A stretch of DNA of 63,646 nucleotides from Flavobacteriaceae bacterium. Lineage in GTDB: Bacteria > Bacteroidota > Bacteroidia > Flavobacteriales > Flavobacteriaceae. Shown here piece by piece: positions 36,021 through 45,600 of this stretch (position 1 is the stretch's first letter; each line of letters opens with the position of its first letter). The DNA is taken from NCBI GenBank assembly GCA_947464335.1, contig CANHWG010000006.1, positions 1-63,646 on the forward strand, given 5' to 3'. The translations under genes and the position numbers were made by a program. Below the pieces are notes generated by a model. It searched no databases. It was not told where the DNA came from and saw only the letters and a program-made list of their open reading frames with translations.

Positions 36021-39000
36021 ATGAAAAAAATAATAGTCATTTTATTACCATTACTGTTTTTGTCAACACGTTTTTATTCGCAAACAACGACAACCCTAAC
36101 GGCACCAGGAACATCCAATTTTGTAGTTCCGGCTGGAGTAAACTCACTAAATGTAGAGTGTTGGGGAGCTGGTGGCGCTGGTGGAGGAACTGCCGGAAAT
36201 GCTACTGCAGCTGGCGGTGGCGGTGGCGGTGGTGGCTATTCAATAAATACCATTGGGGTAGTATCAGGTTCAAATATAAACTATACTATTGGAGCAGGAG
36301 GAATCGGTACAACAGCCAATGGGGCTAATGGAGGTACAACTTCTTTCTCTACTGTTTCTGCCAATGGAGGATTAGGAGGATTACGAGGGAATACCAACGT
36401 GATAGGAACAGGTGGCGCGGGCGGAACTGGAACAACGTATAATGGAGGTAATGGTGCTAATGGAATACTCTCTAACAGAGGAGGAGGAGGAGGAGGAAGT
36501 GCTGGTAGTGCTTCAAATGGTAATTCTGCCACTAATGGTACTGGTGCCGCTGCAGTAACGAACGGTGCAGCCGGAGGTAATGGAGGAGTTGGTTCTTTCT
36601 TAAATTTCTTTTTCATCCTATTTAATCTTGGAGAGAATGGTGCCGCAGCAGCAAATCCGGGTGGCGGAGGTGGTGGCGCTGATAATGGTGATTTTGGATT
36701 TCTAGGATTCTATTATTCAGGTGGTAATGGTGGTAATGGACAAATTAAACTTACGTACAATTGCGCTGAATTCGATTTAACTAGTACAATAGCAGCCTCG
36801 GTGAATGTTTGTGCCGGAAATTCTTCTATCATAACGCTTAACTCAACTCCTACTGGTTTACCAATTGGAGTGTATACTGTTGCATACGAAATTCAAGGAG
36901 TGGCACAAACGCCAGCAGTAATGAACGTCACTACTGCAGGAACCGGAACTTTTATAGCAAGCGGATTTACCTCTGTGGGTACTAGAACTGTTAGGATTAC
37001 TCGTTTGTCCTCACAAAATTGTATTTCTAATATAATAGCCAATAACCTTACCACAATTAATGTCAATTCTACATTAGCGGCCCCAACTCCTTTACCAGGT
37101 TCAGGTGCTACATGTACTCAAATTACGGCCAACTGGAATGCAGTAGCCGGGGCTAACTATTATGAGCTGGATGTGGCTACCGATAACGGTTTTACCACAT
37201 TTGTTCCGGGTTACAATGCCTTAAATGTGGGCAATGTGGTAACAAGAAATATTACCGGATTAACATCGGGAGTAACCTATTATTATAGAGTTCGAGTTTT
37301 TAATGGGACTTGTATCAGTAGTAATTCGGCAACAATAACCTATGCAACAGCAGCAACTCCAAGCGCACCAAGCGGATTGACAGTTCTCGTAAATTCTTGT
37401 GATGAACTTACGGTGAGTTGGACAGCAGGAGCAGGTGCTACAAGCTATGAAATACAATGGTCAACCAATGCTTCCAATTTTGCTACTATTTTAGGAACAG
37501 TAACAGGAATTACGACGCTAACATATACCATAACAGGATTGACTAGTGGAACGGCCTATAGATATAGAATCCGCTCTGTGAACGGGTGTACTACAAGTGC
37601 CTATGCTACAAGTCCTAGTGTAACTTTAGGAAATTCAGCGCCAACTAGACCAGCATCAATTACTGCTTCGGGAGCATTGTGTAATCAATTCAACGTTAGC
37701 TGGCCCGCAGGAAATTTGGCGACATCGTATAGGATAGAATGGTCAACCAATGCGACATTTCCTGCTGGTTTCGGAACTGTATCAGGGATTACCGCTTTAA
37801 ACTATACCATAACAGGATTATCACCTTCAACTACCTACTTTTACAGAGTCTTTTCTGAGAATGGTTGTGGATTTAGTACTGCTCGAAATGGAGCCGCCGC
37901 GGGTTATGCAACATTAGCTGCAACTCCGGGTAGCCCAACAGGTGTTGGATCGAATGCTGTTGTTTGTACCCAGTTTGCCATGTCGTGGACCGCCGGTACT
38001 GGAGCATCAAGTTATACAGTAGAACGTGCCTTAAGTGCTGATTTTTTAACAGGATTGGTTACCGTTACCGGAATCATAGGAACGACCTACACGTTCACAG
38101 GATTAACACCTAACACTACTTATTTTTATAGAGTAAGAGCGGTTGGTAATTGTGGTTCTAGTGTTTTTGTAAATGGTACTCCAACATCCAGAACTACATC
38201 GAGCACCGTTCCAACCACACCAACCATAACTACCGCTGATAACATTCCTTTCTGTCAGACAGATGGAGCAACATTAACCGCTAGTGCTGGTACCACGTAT
38301 TTGTGGTCAACGGGTGAAACTACAGCCAGTATTTTTGTGACTACTCCGGGGAGTTATACCGTGCAGATCACCAATGCCAATGGTTGTCAAAGTAACAGTT
38401 CTTTACCTCGAGTGGTAACAGTACAGGGATTGCCTACAGCCACAGCAGGTGGTATTCAAGCAATCTGTTCTAATAGTACGGCTACGATAAGTGGCGCGTC
38501 TGCCACTAATGGAACGATACTATGGACTCATAATGGTACAGGAACACTATCCAGTGCAACAACACTTACGCCAACCTATACTCCAGCAATTGGAGATATT
38601 GGTACAACAGTTATCTTAACAATGACGGTTACGAGTAATAATGCGTGTGCTCCACAAATAGCAAGAGCAACCTACACTATAAGTGTTACATCTATGCCAG
38701 CTCAGCCAACTTTAGGCGCTGTAATTCATCCTACTTGTTCTGAGGCCATGGGTAGTTTTTCAATATCAAATTATGATACTTCCTCAACCTATGCAGTAAC
38801 ACCATCGGCAGGAGTAAGTATTTCTGGATCAGTGATAACTGCTCCGGAAGGAACTTATACGGTAACCGCTACAGTAGGCGCTTGTTCATCAGTAGCATCT
38901 TTGGGTATTATTGTAAACGCACAACCCACTAATTTTTGGAACGGTACCACATGGTCATCAGGATCAGCTCCAACAAGTACTGAAAAAATAGTTTTTGATG

Positions 39001-40550
39001 AAGATTATGACTCCACTTCAGATTTGATTGCTTGTTCTTGTCAAGTTAACCCAGAAGCTAACGTTACTATCAATTCAGGAAATACGTTAACCGTTGTAAA
39101 TTCTTTAACGGTTTTATTTGGAGGAACTTTAACATTTGATGATGGTGCTAGTTTAGTTCAAATCAATGATTCCGCCCTAAACTCAGGAACTATAATTTAT
39201 GAAAGAGAAACTACACCACTCAAACAATATGATTACACCTATTGGTCTTCGCCAGTAGCGTCTGCCCCGTTAAGCCAATTAGCGACCAATTCTCTTTTTT
39301 ATTCTTTTAGCCCAACGATTAATAATTGGGTATACCAAACGGGAGCAACAACTATGGCACCCGGAGTTGGATATATTGGAAGAGCACCTGGAGGATTAAC
39401 GTATAGTCCGACACAAATTGTTGAAACCGAATTTGAAGGTGTTCCCAATAACGGGGTTGTTACGGCTTCAATCGTTAAAAGCTCCGGAAGTTATAATTTG
39501 ATCGGTAACCCTTATCCATCGGCAATTGATGTTGATTTATTCATCACAGAGAATGCAAGTATTACTAACGGAACGGTTTATTTTTGGACGCATAATACGG
39601 CAATTACCAATAATGTTTATACAGCCAATGATTATGCAAAATACAACCTTACAGGTGCAGTGCAAACATCAACCGCAGCCATTACAGGTGGTTCAATGCC
39701 TATAGGAAAAATTGCGGCAGGACAAGGTTTCTTTATCGAATCTAAAACAGGTTTGGCCGACGGAACCTACAGCGCTGTTTTTAATAATGCGATGCGTGTT
39801 GCAGGGAATAATGACCAGTTTTTTAAAGGTGGCACAGCTACAACTACAACGAACTCTATTTCACAAGGATTAGAAAGACATCGCGTATGGCTTTCTTTAC
39901 AAAGTTCGGTAGGAGCTTATAACCAAATGTTATTAGGTTATGTTGAAGGCGCTACTAATGATTTTGATTCGTTATTTGATGGTAAAACGATGTCAGTTGG
40001 AAACTCGGTTTCTATTTATACTATGAACGGTGAAAATAATTTAGCCATACAAGGAAAGAGTCTACCGTTTTCAGAAACAGATAGTATTCCAATTGGGTAC
40101 AATACTACCGTAAACGGACAACTGAGTATTGATTTAGATGATTTTGATGGCGTATTCGACAGTCAAAATATTTATTTGTTAGATAAAACAACGGCTGTAC
40201 TTCACAATTTAAAAACAGCACCCTATACTTTTGTAACGACAAGTGGTAGTTTTAATAATCGTTTTGAATTGCGATTTACTAATGAAATCTTGGGCACTAC
40301 GACACCAACAATAACCGAAAAGGATATTAAAATCATTAGTACAAATCATCAACTTGAAGTGATTTCGCCTTCAATTGCGATTACCAAAGTAGAGGTATTT
40401 GATATGTTAGGAAAGTTAGTGTTTACTAAAAATAACTTAAACACCAATTTGTTTAACACGAATTCGTTAAACGTTGCGCCACAAGTTCTTTTGGTAAAAG
40501 TAACAGTAGACAATGAATATGTTATCACAAAGAAAACACTACTAGACTAG
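36021..40550 (+). CDS. Giant secreted protein with Gly-rich domain, Fn3 repeats and T9SS type C sorting domain
   Basis: A 1509-residue surface or secreted protein. Order: signal peptide (LLPLLFLSTRFYSQ), a glycine-rich domain (about 25-250, with GGGGGGGGY and GGGGGG runs), a PKD/Ig-like stretch, four fibronectin type III-like repeats (about 353-730, each with a WS..A..Y.I.W pattern and an ITGL(T/S)..T.Y.YR motif), Ig-like modules with Cys pairs (735-960), then a C-terminal region (990-1430) and a sorting domain (1430-1509) of the ChiA-like type C (EVFDMLGKLVFTK, then VLLVKVTVDNEYVITKKTLLD). Likely an adhesin or polymer-binding protein. The ligand is unknown. Confidence 0.92.
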   Translation: MKKIIVILLPLLFLSTRFYSQTTTTLTAPGTSNFVVPAGVNSLNVECWGAGGAGGGTAGNATAAGGGGGGGGYSINTIGVVSGSNINYTIGAGGIGTTANGANGGTTSFSTVSANGGLGGLRGNTNVIGTGGAGGTGTTYNGGNGANGILSNRGGGGGGSAGSASNGNSATNGTGAAAVTNGAAGGNGGVGSFLNFFFILFNLGENGAAAANPGGGGGGADNGDFGFLGFYYSGGNGGNGQIKLTYNCAEFDLTSTIAASVNVCAGNSSIITLNSTPTGLPIGVYTVAYEIQGVAQTPAVMNVTTAGTGTFIASGFTSVGTRTVRITRLSSQNCISNIIANNLTTINVNSTLAAPTPLPGSGATCTQITANWNAVAGANYYELDVATDNGFTTFVPGYNALNVGNVVTRNITGLTSGVTYYYRVRVFNGTCISSNSATITYATAATPSAPSGLTVLVNSCDELTVSWTAGAGATSYEIQWSTNASNFATILGTVTGITTLTYTITGLTSGTAYRYRIRSVNGCTTSAYATSPSVTLGNSAPTRPASITASGALCNQFNVSWPAGNLATSYRIEWSTNATFPAGFGTVSGITALNYTITGLSPSTTYFYRVFSENGCGFSTARNGAAAGYATLAATPGSPTGVGSNAVVCTQFAMSWTAGTGASSYTVERALSADFLTGLVTVTGIIGTTYTFTGLTPNTTYFYRVRAVGNCGSSVFVNGTPTSRTTSSTVPTTPTITTADNIPFCQTDGATLTASAGTTYLWSTGETTASIFVTTPGSYTVQITNANGCQSNSSLPRVVTVQGLPTATAGGIQAICSNSTATISGASATNGTILWTHNGTGTLSSATTLTPTYTPAIGDIGTTVILTMTVTSNNACAPQIARATYTISVTSMPAQPTLGAVIHPTCSEAMGSFSISNYDTSSTYAVTPSAGVSISGSVITAPEGTYTVTATVGACSSVASLGIIVNAQPTNFWNGTTWSSGSAPTSTEKIVFDEDYDSTSDLIACSCQVNPEANVTINSGNTLTVVNSLTVLFGGTLTFDDGASLVQINDSALNSGTIIYERETTPLKQYDYTYWSSPVASAPLSQLATNSLFYSFSPTINNWVYQTGATTMAPGVGYIGRAPGGLTYSPTQIVETEFEGVPNNGVVTASIVKSSGSYNLIGNPYPSAIDVDLFITENASITNGTVYFWTHNTAITNNVYTANDYAKYNLTGAVQTSTAAITGGSMPIGKIAAGQGFFIESKTGLADGTYSAVFNNAMRVAGNNDQFFKGGTATTTTNSISQGLERHRVWLSLQSSVGAYNQMLLGYVEGATNDFDSLFDGKTMSVGNSVSIYTMNGENNLAIQGKSLPFSETDSIPIGYNTTVNGQLSIDLDDFDGVFDSQNIYLLDKTTAVLHNLKTAPYTFVTTSGSFNNRFELRFTNEILGTTTPTITEKDIKIISTNHQLEVISPSIAITKVEVFDMLGKLVFTKNNLNTNLFNTNSLNVAPQVLLVKVTVDNEYVITKKTLLD

Positions 40551-40573
40551 TGTAAAGAGGGAATCTAAATAAC

Positions 40574-40613
40574 AAAAAAACCATCTGTATCAGTTGATAT
40601 AGGTGGTTTTTTT
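40574..40613. terminator. Rho-independent terminator (convergent)
   Basis: A long stem with runs of A before and T after (AAAAAAACCATCT / AGGTGGTTTTTTT with a GU pair and an inner GTATC/GATAT). It lies just after the giant T9SS gene and can serve both strands. Confidence 0.85.
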
Positions 40614-40752
40614 ATTTCTTAACATTCGTAGTTTCTTTCGTAACAGTAACAACGTTCAGACGAGCCAGTCTTTCTTTGTTATTCTCGCGAATGTGGAAAC
40701 GAGTTTTAGCCACTTGCGAAGCTAATCGAGAACCAATTAGACTTTTCGGCAT
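40612..40752 (-). CDS. Small basic ORF, 46 residues
   Basis: An ORF on the minus strand beginning MPKSLIGSRLASQVAKTRFH and ending TKETTNVKK. It has 12 Lys/Arg in 46 residues and no membrane segment. Its stop codon sits at the edge of the convergent terminator, as expected for a real gene. No homologue is recognised and the coding evidence is limited to length, composition and position, so it is a tentative call. Confidence 0.35.
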   Translation of the reverse strand: MPKSLIGSRLASQVAKTRFHIRENNKERLARLNVVTVTKETTNVKK

Positions 40753-40857
40753 AGCCAAAAACCTAGGAATTATAAAAATCTTACATATAATTATACAAAC
40801 AAATCGGGAGACAAAAATCTAGTTTTGAAGCAGTATTAATTCAAAATAGCAACAGTC

Positions 40858-41103
40858 ATGAAAAGATTATTTTTAGCGGTTCTCCTTTTTGTAGGAACTA
40901 CAATTGCTTTAGCCCAAACCGAAAAACAAAACGACCAACAGGAAGCCATTCAAGACAAAATCCAACAAGAACCGCAACAGCAAGCCCAAGTAGCATCTGA
41001 ACGTGCGGCACGTATCGAAGCCCAACGCAAAGAAAATGAGCGCATAGCCAAAAAAGAAGCCAAAAGAGCTGAAAAACGCGCGGCCAAAAAGCGGCCAAAA
41101 TGA
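40858..41103 (+). CDS. Small exported Lys/Glu/Ala-rich protein
   Basis: An 81-residue protein with a clear signal peptide (MKRLFLAVLLFVGTTIALAQ) and a mature region of about 60 residues that is highly charged, Gln-rich at first and Lys/Ala/Arg-rich at the end (ERIAKKEAKRAEKRAAKKRPK). It would be a periplasmic, helical, strongly basic peptide. No family recognised. The neighbouring region contains hairpin repeats, so it may be part of the accessory island. Confidence 0.65.
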   Translation: MKRLFLAVLLFVGTTIALAQTEKQNDQQEAIQDKIQQEPQQQAQVASERAARIEAQRKENERIAKKEAKRAEKRAAKKRPK

Positions 41104-41193
41104 AGTTCAAACAAACGAAAGCCTCAACAAGGCCAGCCAAGAAATAGTGTGTTTTTAAAGCCACTATCACGTTACAATAAAACGTCCTCTTCC

Positions 41194-41271
41194 CGTCACT
41201 TCGAGTGATTTTTGCTAAGAACGATTTGTTTTCTTTTACAAACTAAGCAACCAAAAACACTCGAACTGACG
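41194..41271. repeat. Dispersed hairpin repeat, copy A
   Basis: The ends CGTCACTTCGAGTG and CACTCGAACTGACG are inverted repeats (13 of 14 positions). The inner part (ACGATTTGTTTTCTTTTACAAA, then GCAACCAAAAACACTCGAACTGACG) recurs almost unchanged at 47593-47665. A further half-site (TCACTTCGAGTGA) lies at 41302-41314. It is a non-coding, MITE-like or REP-like element. Confidence 0.75.
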
Positions 41272-41313
41272 TATGTTGTAATTTCGACATATACACAACC
41301 ATCACTTCGAGTG

Positions 41314-41353
41314 ATTTTTAAAAATAAAAACACCTGTTTTTATTTTTAAAAAT
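41314..41353. repeat. Perfect 19-bp inverted repeat with 2-base spacer
   Basis: The arm ATTTTTAAAAATAAAAACA, a CC spacer and its exact reverse complement. It abuts the half-site of the dispersed repeat at 41302 and lies between the small exported protein and the 79-residue gene. It would form a cruciform or hairpin; it lacks a GC-rich stem, so is not a normal terminator. Confidence 0.85.
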
Positions 41354-41395
41354 AGTATCGACCCGAGCAAAGCGATCGGAGCGTAAGCTAGATGC

Positions 41396-41635
41396 TTAAG
41401 TCATTAACCACCAAACTAACGCCGTCAGAGGCATAAACGTAATAAAAAGAAAACTTACCAAACAACCTCGAGATGTTTTGTTATATACCTTGTTATACAT
41501 AAACCGTTTCGGGTTAGTTACCCAGCCCATGCCTCGTGGTGCTTTTAACCCCATATTTTGTCTAATAAATCGTGCTGGCGATGTGCGTGCCGCTATTCTT
41601 TTAGTTAAGGATGGAACTCTAAAGCCGAACTTCAT
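41396..41635 (-). CDS. Small conserved basic protein with C-terminal membrane helix
   Basis: A 79-residue protein. The pattern PSLTKRIAARTSPARFIRQNMGLKAPRGMGWVTNPKRFMYNKVYNKTSRG resembles a widespread uncharacterised family of short proteins, seen in phages and bacteria, that share an ARTS box and a GWxxNPKKxxYNKVYN box. A hydrophobic helix (CLVSFLFITFMPLTALVWWL) ends it. Function is unknown. It lies in the same small island as the repeat protein. Confidence 0.6.
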   Translation of the reverse strand: MKFGFRVPSLTKRIAARTSPARFIRQNMGLKAPRGMGWVTNPKRFMYNKVYNKTSRGCLVSFLFITFMPLTALVWWLMT

Positions 41636-41733
41636 AGTTTTTATTTTTTAATTTTTCGATAGACATATTTATTGCGGTAGCGGGGTACTTTCTAACGCTA
41701 AACACATTTATACAATACCAGTTCCTTTTTCTA

Positions 41734-42135
41734 TTAAAAAATCACCGGAAAAATACCCATTGAAAGATGGCCCTCGATGGTCAGCAAAATATCACTACTG
41801 CTTGTTGAACGCCCTTTGTAAAAATATTTTCCGTCAAAAGTATACAGTATATCACTACTACTGGTAGAACGTCCTTTATAAATACATTTTCCATCAAAAG
41901 TATACAGTATGTCGCTACTACTGGTCGAACGCCCTTTGTAAAAATTAGTGCCATCAAATGTATACAGTACATCACTACTACTGGTAGAACGCCCTTTATA
42001 CAGTTGTTTACCATCAAAAGTAGCAATAACATCGCTGCTGCTCGTAGAACGCCCTTTAAATACTTGTTGTCCGTTAAAGGTATATAATACATCACTACTA
42101 CTTGTTGATCTTCCTTTGTGAATTGTTGTTGCCAT
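41734..42135 (-). CDS. Protein of six tandem 20-residue KGRSTSSSD repeats
   Basis: A 133-residue protein from the ATG at 42135 (MATTIHKGRSTSSSD). The frame opens upstream at 42204, but those residues do not belong to the repeat. Six copies of a 20-residue unit (consensus YKGRSTSSSDILYTFDGKYF) fill residues 6-125, followed by SMGIFPVIF. Alternating hydrophobic and polar residues suggest a beta-strand per repeat, forming a small beta-propeller-like or beta-helix-like fold. There is no signal peptide. Related repeats occur in uncharacterised Bacteroidota proteins. Function unknown. Confidence 0.75.
   Translation of the reverse strand: MATTIHKGRSTSSSDVLYTFNGQQVFKGRSTSSSDVIATFDGKQLYKGRSTSSSDVLYTFDGTNFYKGRSTSSSDILYTFDGKCIYKGRSTSSSDILYTFDGKYFYKGRSTSSSDILLTIEGHLSMGIFPVIF
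41758..42120. repeat. 60-bp tandem repeat, six copies
   Basis: Six head-to-tail 60-bp units encode the 20-residue repeats of the gene here. DNA divergence is limited and mostly at silent or conservative positions. Copy number could vary by recombination or slippage in whole-unit steps, which keep the reading frame. Confidence 0.9.
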
Positions 42136-42245
42136 TTTTTTTACTATGTTGTTAGTTCTTTTTGTAATAAGTGGTGTAAATGATAACCTAACCCCATAAA
42201 ACATTTCCCTACTAAATGATGCCTAAGCCAATCGCTTCGCTCTAG

Positions 42246-42450
42246 TGGCGCGCGCGGGGATATTTCTAAAGTTCTTATTATTTTGAATAGAGTACTTATA
42301 GTAGGATTTGTTTTTGTAGTTTCAATCCTTGCAATTTTGAAAGTGTTAATTCTTAACGATTTGACTGATATCTTTTTCTGCACGAAGTTCCTTTAGTCGT
42401 TTTGTCAACAACTTTAATTCTTCGTCATCAAATGTAAATGTTCTCGACAA
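42246..42450 (-). pseudogene. Remnant of an XRE-family helix-turn-helix regulator
   Basis: Two frames together give most of an XRE domain. One frame reads FDDEELKLLTKRLKELRAEKDISQ and then stops. The next frame resumes RINTFKIARIETTKTNPTISTLFKIIRTLEIS. About 20 bp that would encode part of the HTH are missing and the frame is shifted. Homology then ends in unrelated GC-rich sequence. The gene is therefore broken, unless the disruption is an assembly error. Confidence 0.65.
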
Positions 42451-42655
42451 GCAAAAAAAATATTTAATAAAAAAGAGTTTAATTTTTCCAAAAAATCTAA
42501 ATAGTTATTTGTTCAAATTGAACTCCTTTTAGTGTTCCCGTGTAATTATAATTCGACAAAAAGTCTTTAATATCGATGAAAATTAAGCGAATTACTATTT
42601 AACAATTAATTTGGTTAATCATCGGTTAAATTATTTAAGAATTTTATACATAACA

Positions 42656-42663
42656 TAGCTTTG
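42656..42663 (+). promoter_or_regulatory. -7-like promoter element (TAGCTTTG)
   Basis: Matches TAnnTTTG exactly, 28 bp upstream of the 1040-residue T9SS protein gene. No TTG is seen at the usual upstream spacing, so this is a tentative promoter call. Confidence 0.4.
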
Positions 42664-42691
42664 CAGTATAAATATTAAAAAAATTAAAATC

Positions 42692-45600
42692 ATGAAACAA
42701 AAATTATTATTGTTTATAACGTTAATTTCTTTCTTTTCGAGTGTATGTGCTAATAAAGTGCCTACAGCTAAAGATTCAAGAGAAATTAATTTTTTCACAC
42801 CATCTGAAAATGATAGAGGTTATGATTATTCTGTCATTTATAACCCATTGAGCGTTACTATTACGGGACCCTCATCTTTTTGTCCAGGTGCTACTGCTAC
42901 GCTCACAGCAACTGTTAATGGATGTGTGAATAACGCCGTATTTGTTTGGAAGAGAAACGGTGTGATAATTCCTGGAGCTATTACTTCAAGTTATGGTGCT
43001 GATACGCCAGGAAATTACTCTGTTTCTGTTTCATGTGGATCAACAAATGTTACTTCAACTTCATTTGTATTAAGTCGTTTGACTTTGAAAACTAATGTAC
43101 AAAACTCCTGTCCTGGTAGTACTGGAAATGTGAATTTGATTGTTATTAATGGAAGTTCTCCTTTTACTTATGCATGGAACACAGGGGCGACAACTCAAGA
43201 TTTAATAGGTGTTCCGAGTGGTAATTATTCAGTTGCAGTTACTGATGCAAATGGATGTGTTGCAACTGCAATAGCTACGGTTAACAATACTTTAGTAGAT
43301 ATTAATGCCGGAATAAGTAAATCTATTTGTAGAGGTGATTCAACAACATTACAAGCCAGCGGAGCTGATTTGTATTTATGGTCTCCAAGTACAGGATTAA
43401 GCAATACGAATATTAGTAATCCTGTAGCAAATCCTTCTGCAACTACGACATATACCGTAACAGGATATATAGCCAGTGGTGAATTAGTTACTAATGGTGA
43501 TTTTAATCAGGGAAATAATGGTTTTTTATCTGATTATTCTTTTGTTAATGGATTTGCGAATACGGCAGTTGGTTATTCTTCTGGAACAGGACTTTATCCA
43601 GAATCAAAATATACCGTTGTGGCAAATCGAACAGACTCTAATGTTACATTATACCATCCTGCTTTTTTCGGAAATGGTCGCAACCAAGGCAATATTGTAG
43701 GTCGTAATGATGATAAATATATGGCTATTAATGGTGCAACTGTTATTGGTCAAAAAATTTGGAGTCAAACTGTTGAAGTTGTGCCAAACAATAATTATAG
43801 TTTTTCGGCATGGATTACTTCTATTAATGCCGGTAACCCTTCGCTACTTCGTTTTTTAATTAATGGAATTGAAATAGGCCCTCAAATTTCTGCACCATCA
43901 GCACTTTATACTTGGAAGCAATTTTATACTGTTTGGAATTCAGGTTCAGCAACTACTGCTGAAATTACGATTATCAATGACAATAGTGTTGCAAATGGAA
44001 ATGATTTTGGATTGGATGATATTTCTTTTTCTACAACTTGTTCAAATTCGTCAACTGTTACTATTACAGTAAATAGTCCACTAACAGCCAATGCGATAAG
44101 CAATCCTCAAGTAACGACTTTCTGTTTAAATGGTGATGCTGGAATCATACAAGGAGCATTACCAACTGGAGGAAATGGAACTTATACTTATCAGTGGCAA
44201 TTAAGCAGTGACGATACAACTTGGTCAAATATTAATGGAGCAACCGATCAATCATACAATCCTGGTGTAGTCTATTCTACGACACGATTCCGTCGTATTG
44301 TTACTAGTGGTTCTTGTTCATCAGAAAGTAATATTTGCACAATAACAATTACAGCCAGTACAGCTATTACTAATAATACAATTACATCTCCTGCTACCTC
44401 ATCATTTTGTGTTTCTGGTGATCCAGCCAATATTACAGGTTCTACTCCTTCTGGAGGAGGAAATGCAGGGTCGTTTTCTTATGTTTGGTTATCTAGTACA
44501 GATGGAAATAATTTTTCAATCATTGCCGGAGCAACAGGAACATCATACAATCCGGGAGTAGTAACACAAACAACCTATTTTCGTCGTGTAGTTTCAAAAG
44601 GATCTTGTAATTCAGATGAAAGTAATATAATACTAATTTCAATTAATCAATCGCCATCAATTGATGTGATTTCGACAGGTTCGTTGTGTGGTTCAGGAAG
44701 TGCTACACTAGAAGTACAGTCCGAAAGTGGTGCAACCATTAAATGGTATGCCACAGAACAATCAAGTGCAGTACTAAATACTACTTTAATTTTCTCTACA
44801 CCCATAGTTACACAAACAACAACCTATTACGCACAAGCTACTAAAAGTGGATGTACTTCTAATCGTATTCCAGTTGTAGTTACTGTGAACCCAATACCTT
44901 CAGTTGCAAGTGTTACTAACGGATCAGTATGCGGATCGGGTGATGTAACTCTTTCAGCAACATCATCTTCAGGTAGTATTCAATGGTACTCTGAAGCTAC
45001 AGATGGTGCTCTATTAGGTACAGGACAAACATTCACAGCACCTGCAATTTCATTTAATACAACAGTCTATGCTCAAGCTGTAGATAATGGTTGTTCTTCA
45101 GAACGTACTGCTGTAACGGCTATAGTTAACCCAGTTACTACTCCAACATTTACTCAAGTATCTTCAATCTGTGCAGGTGCTACTTTAGATCCTTTACCAA
45201 CATTATCAATTGAAGGAATAAATGGTATATGGTCTCCAGAGGTAAACAACACTTCAACTACTGACTATTTATTTACTCCACTAGATAATCAATGTGCTTC
45301 AATTGGTAGCATGACTGTAATAGTAAATTTAACCCCAGAACCAAATGGAAACATATTACAAAATTTCACTCAAGGTCAAACTTTGAATGATTTACAAGTA
45401 ACAGGAGTTAATCTTATTTGGTATGCAAATCAATCTGATGCAATAAACCACGTAAATGCAATACTTAATACAACTTTGTTAGTTAATGGTTCTACTTATT
45501 ATGTTACCCAAACAAATAATGGGTGTGAAGGTTCACCATTAGCAATAACTGTTAATGCTACTTTAGGATTAAATGATTTACAAAAAGATAAATTTGTATA

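Noticed and set aside
36281..36616. Pro-rich 111-codon frame opposite the Gly-rich domain
   Set aside because: It is the antisense shadow of glycine codons (GGN gives CCN), not a gene.
41781..42095. 104-codon frame shifted within the 60-bp repeats
   Set aside because: A shifted reading of the same tandem DNA gives a repetitive hydrophobic protein; the KGRSTSSSD frame has the regular start and balanced composition.
41758..42120. CRISPR-like spacing of 60-bp units
   Set aside because: The units have no unique spacers and lie in an open reading frame, so they are protein-coding repeats.
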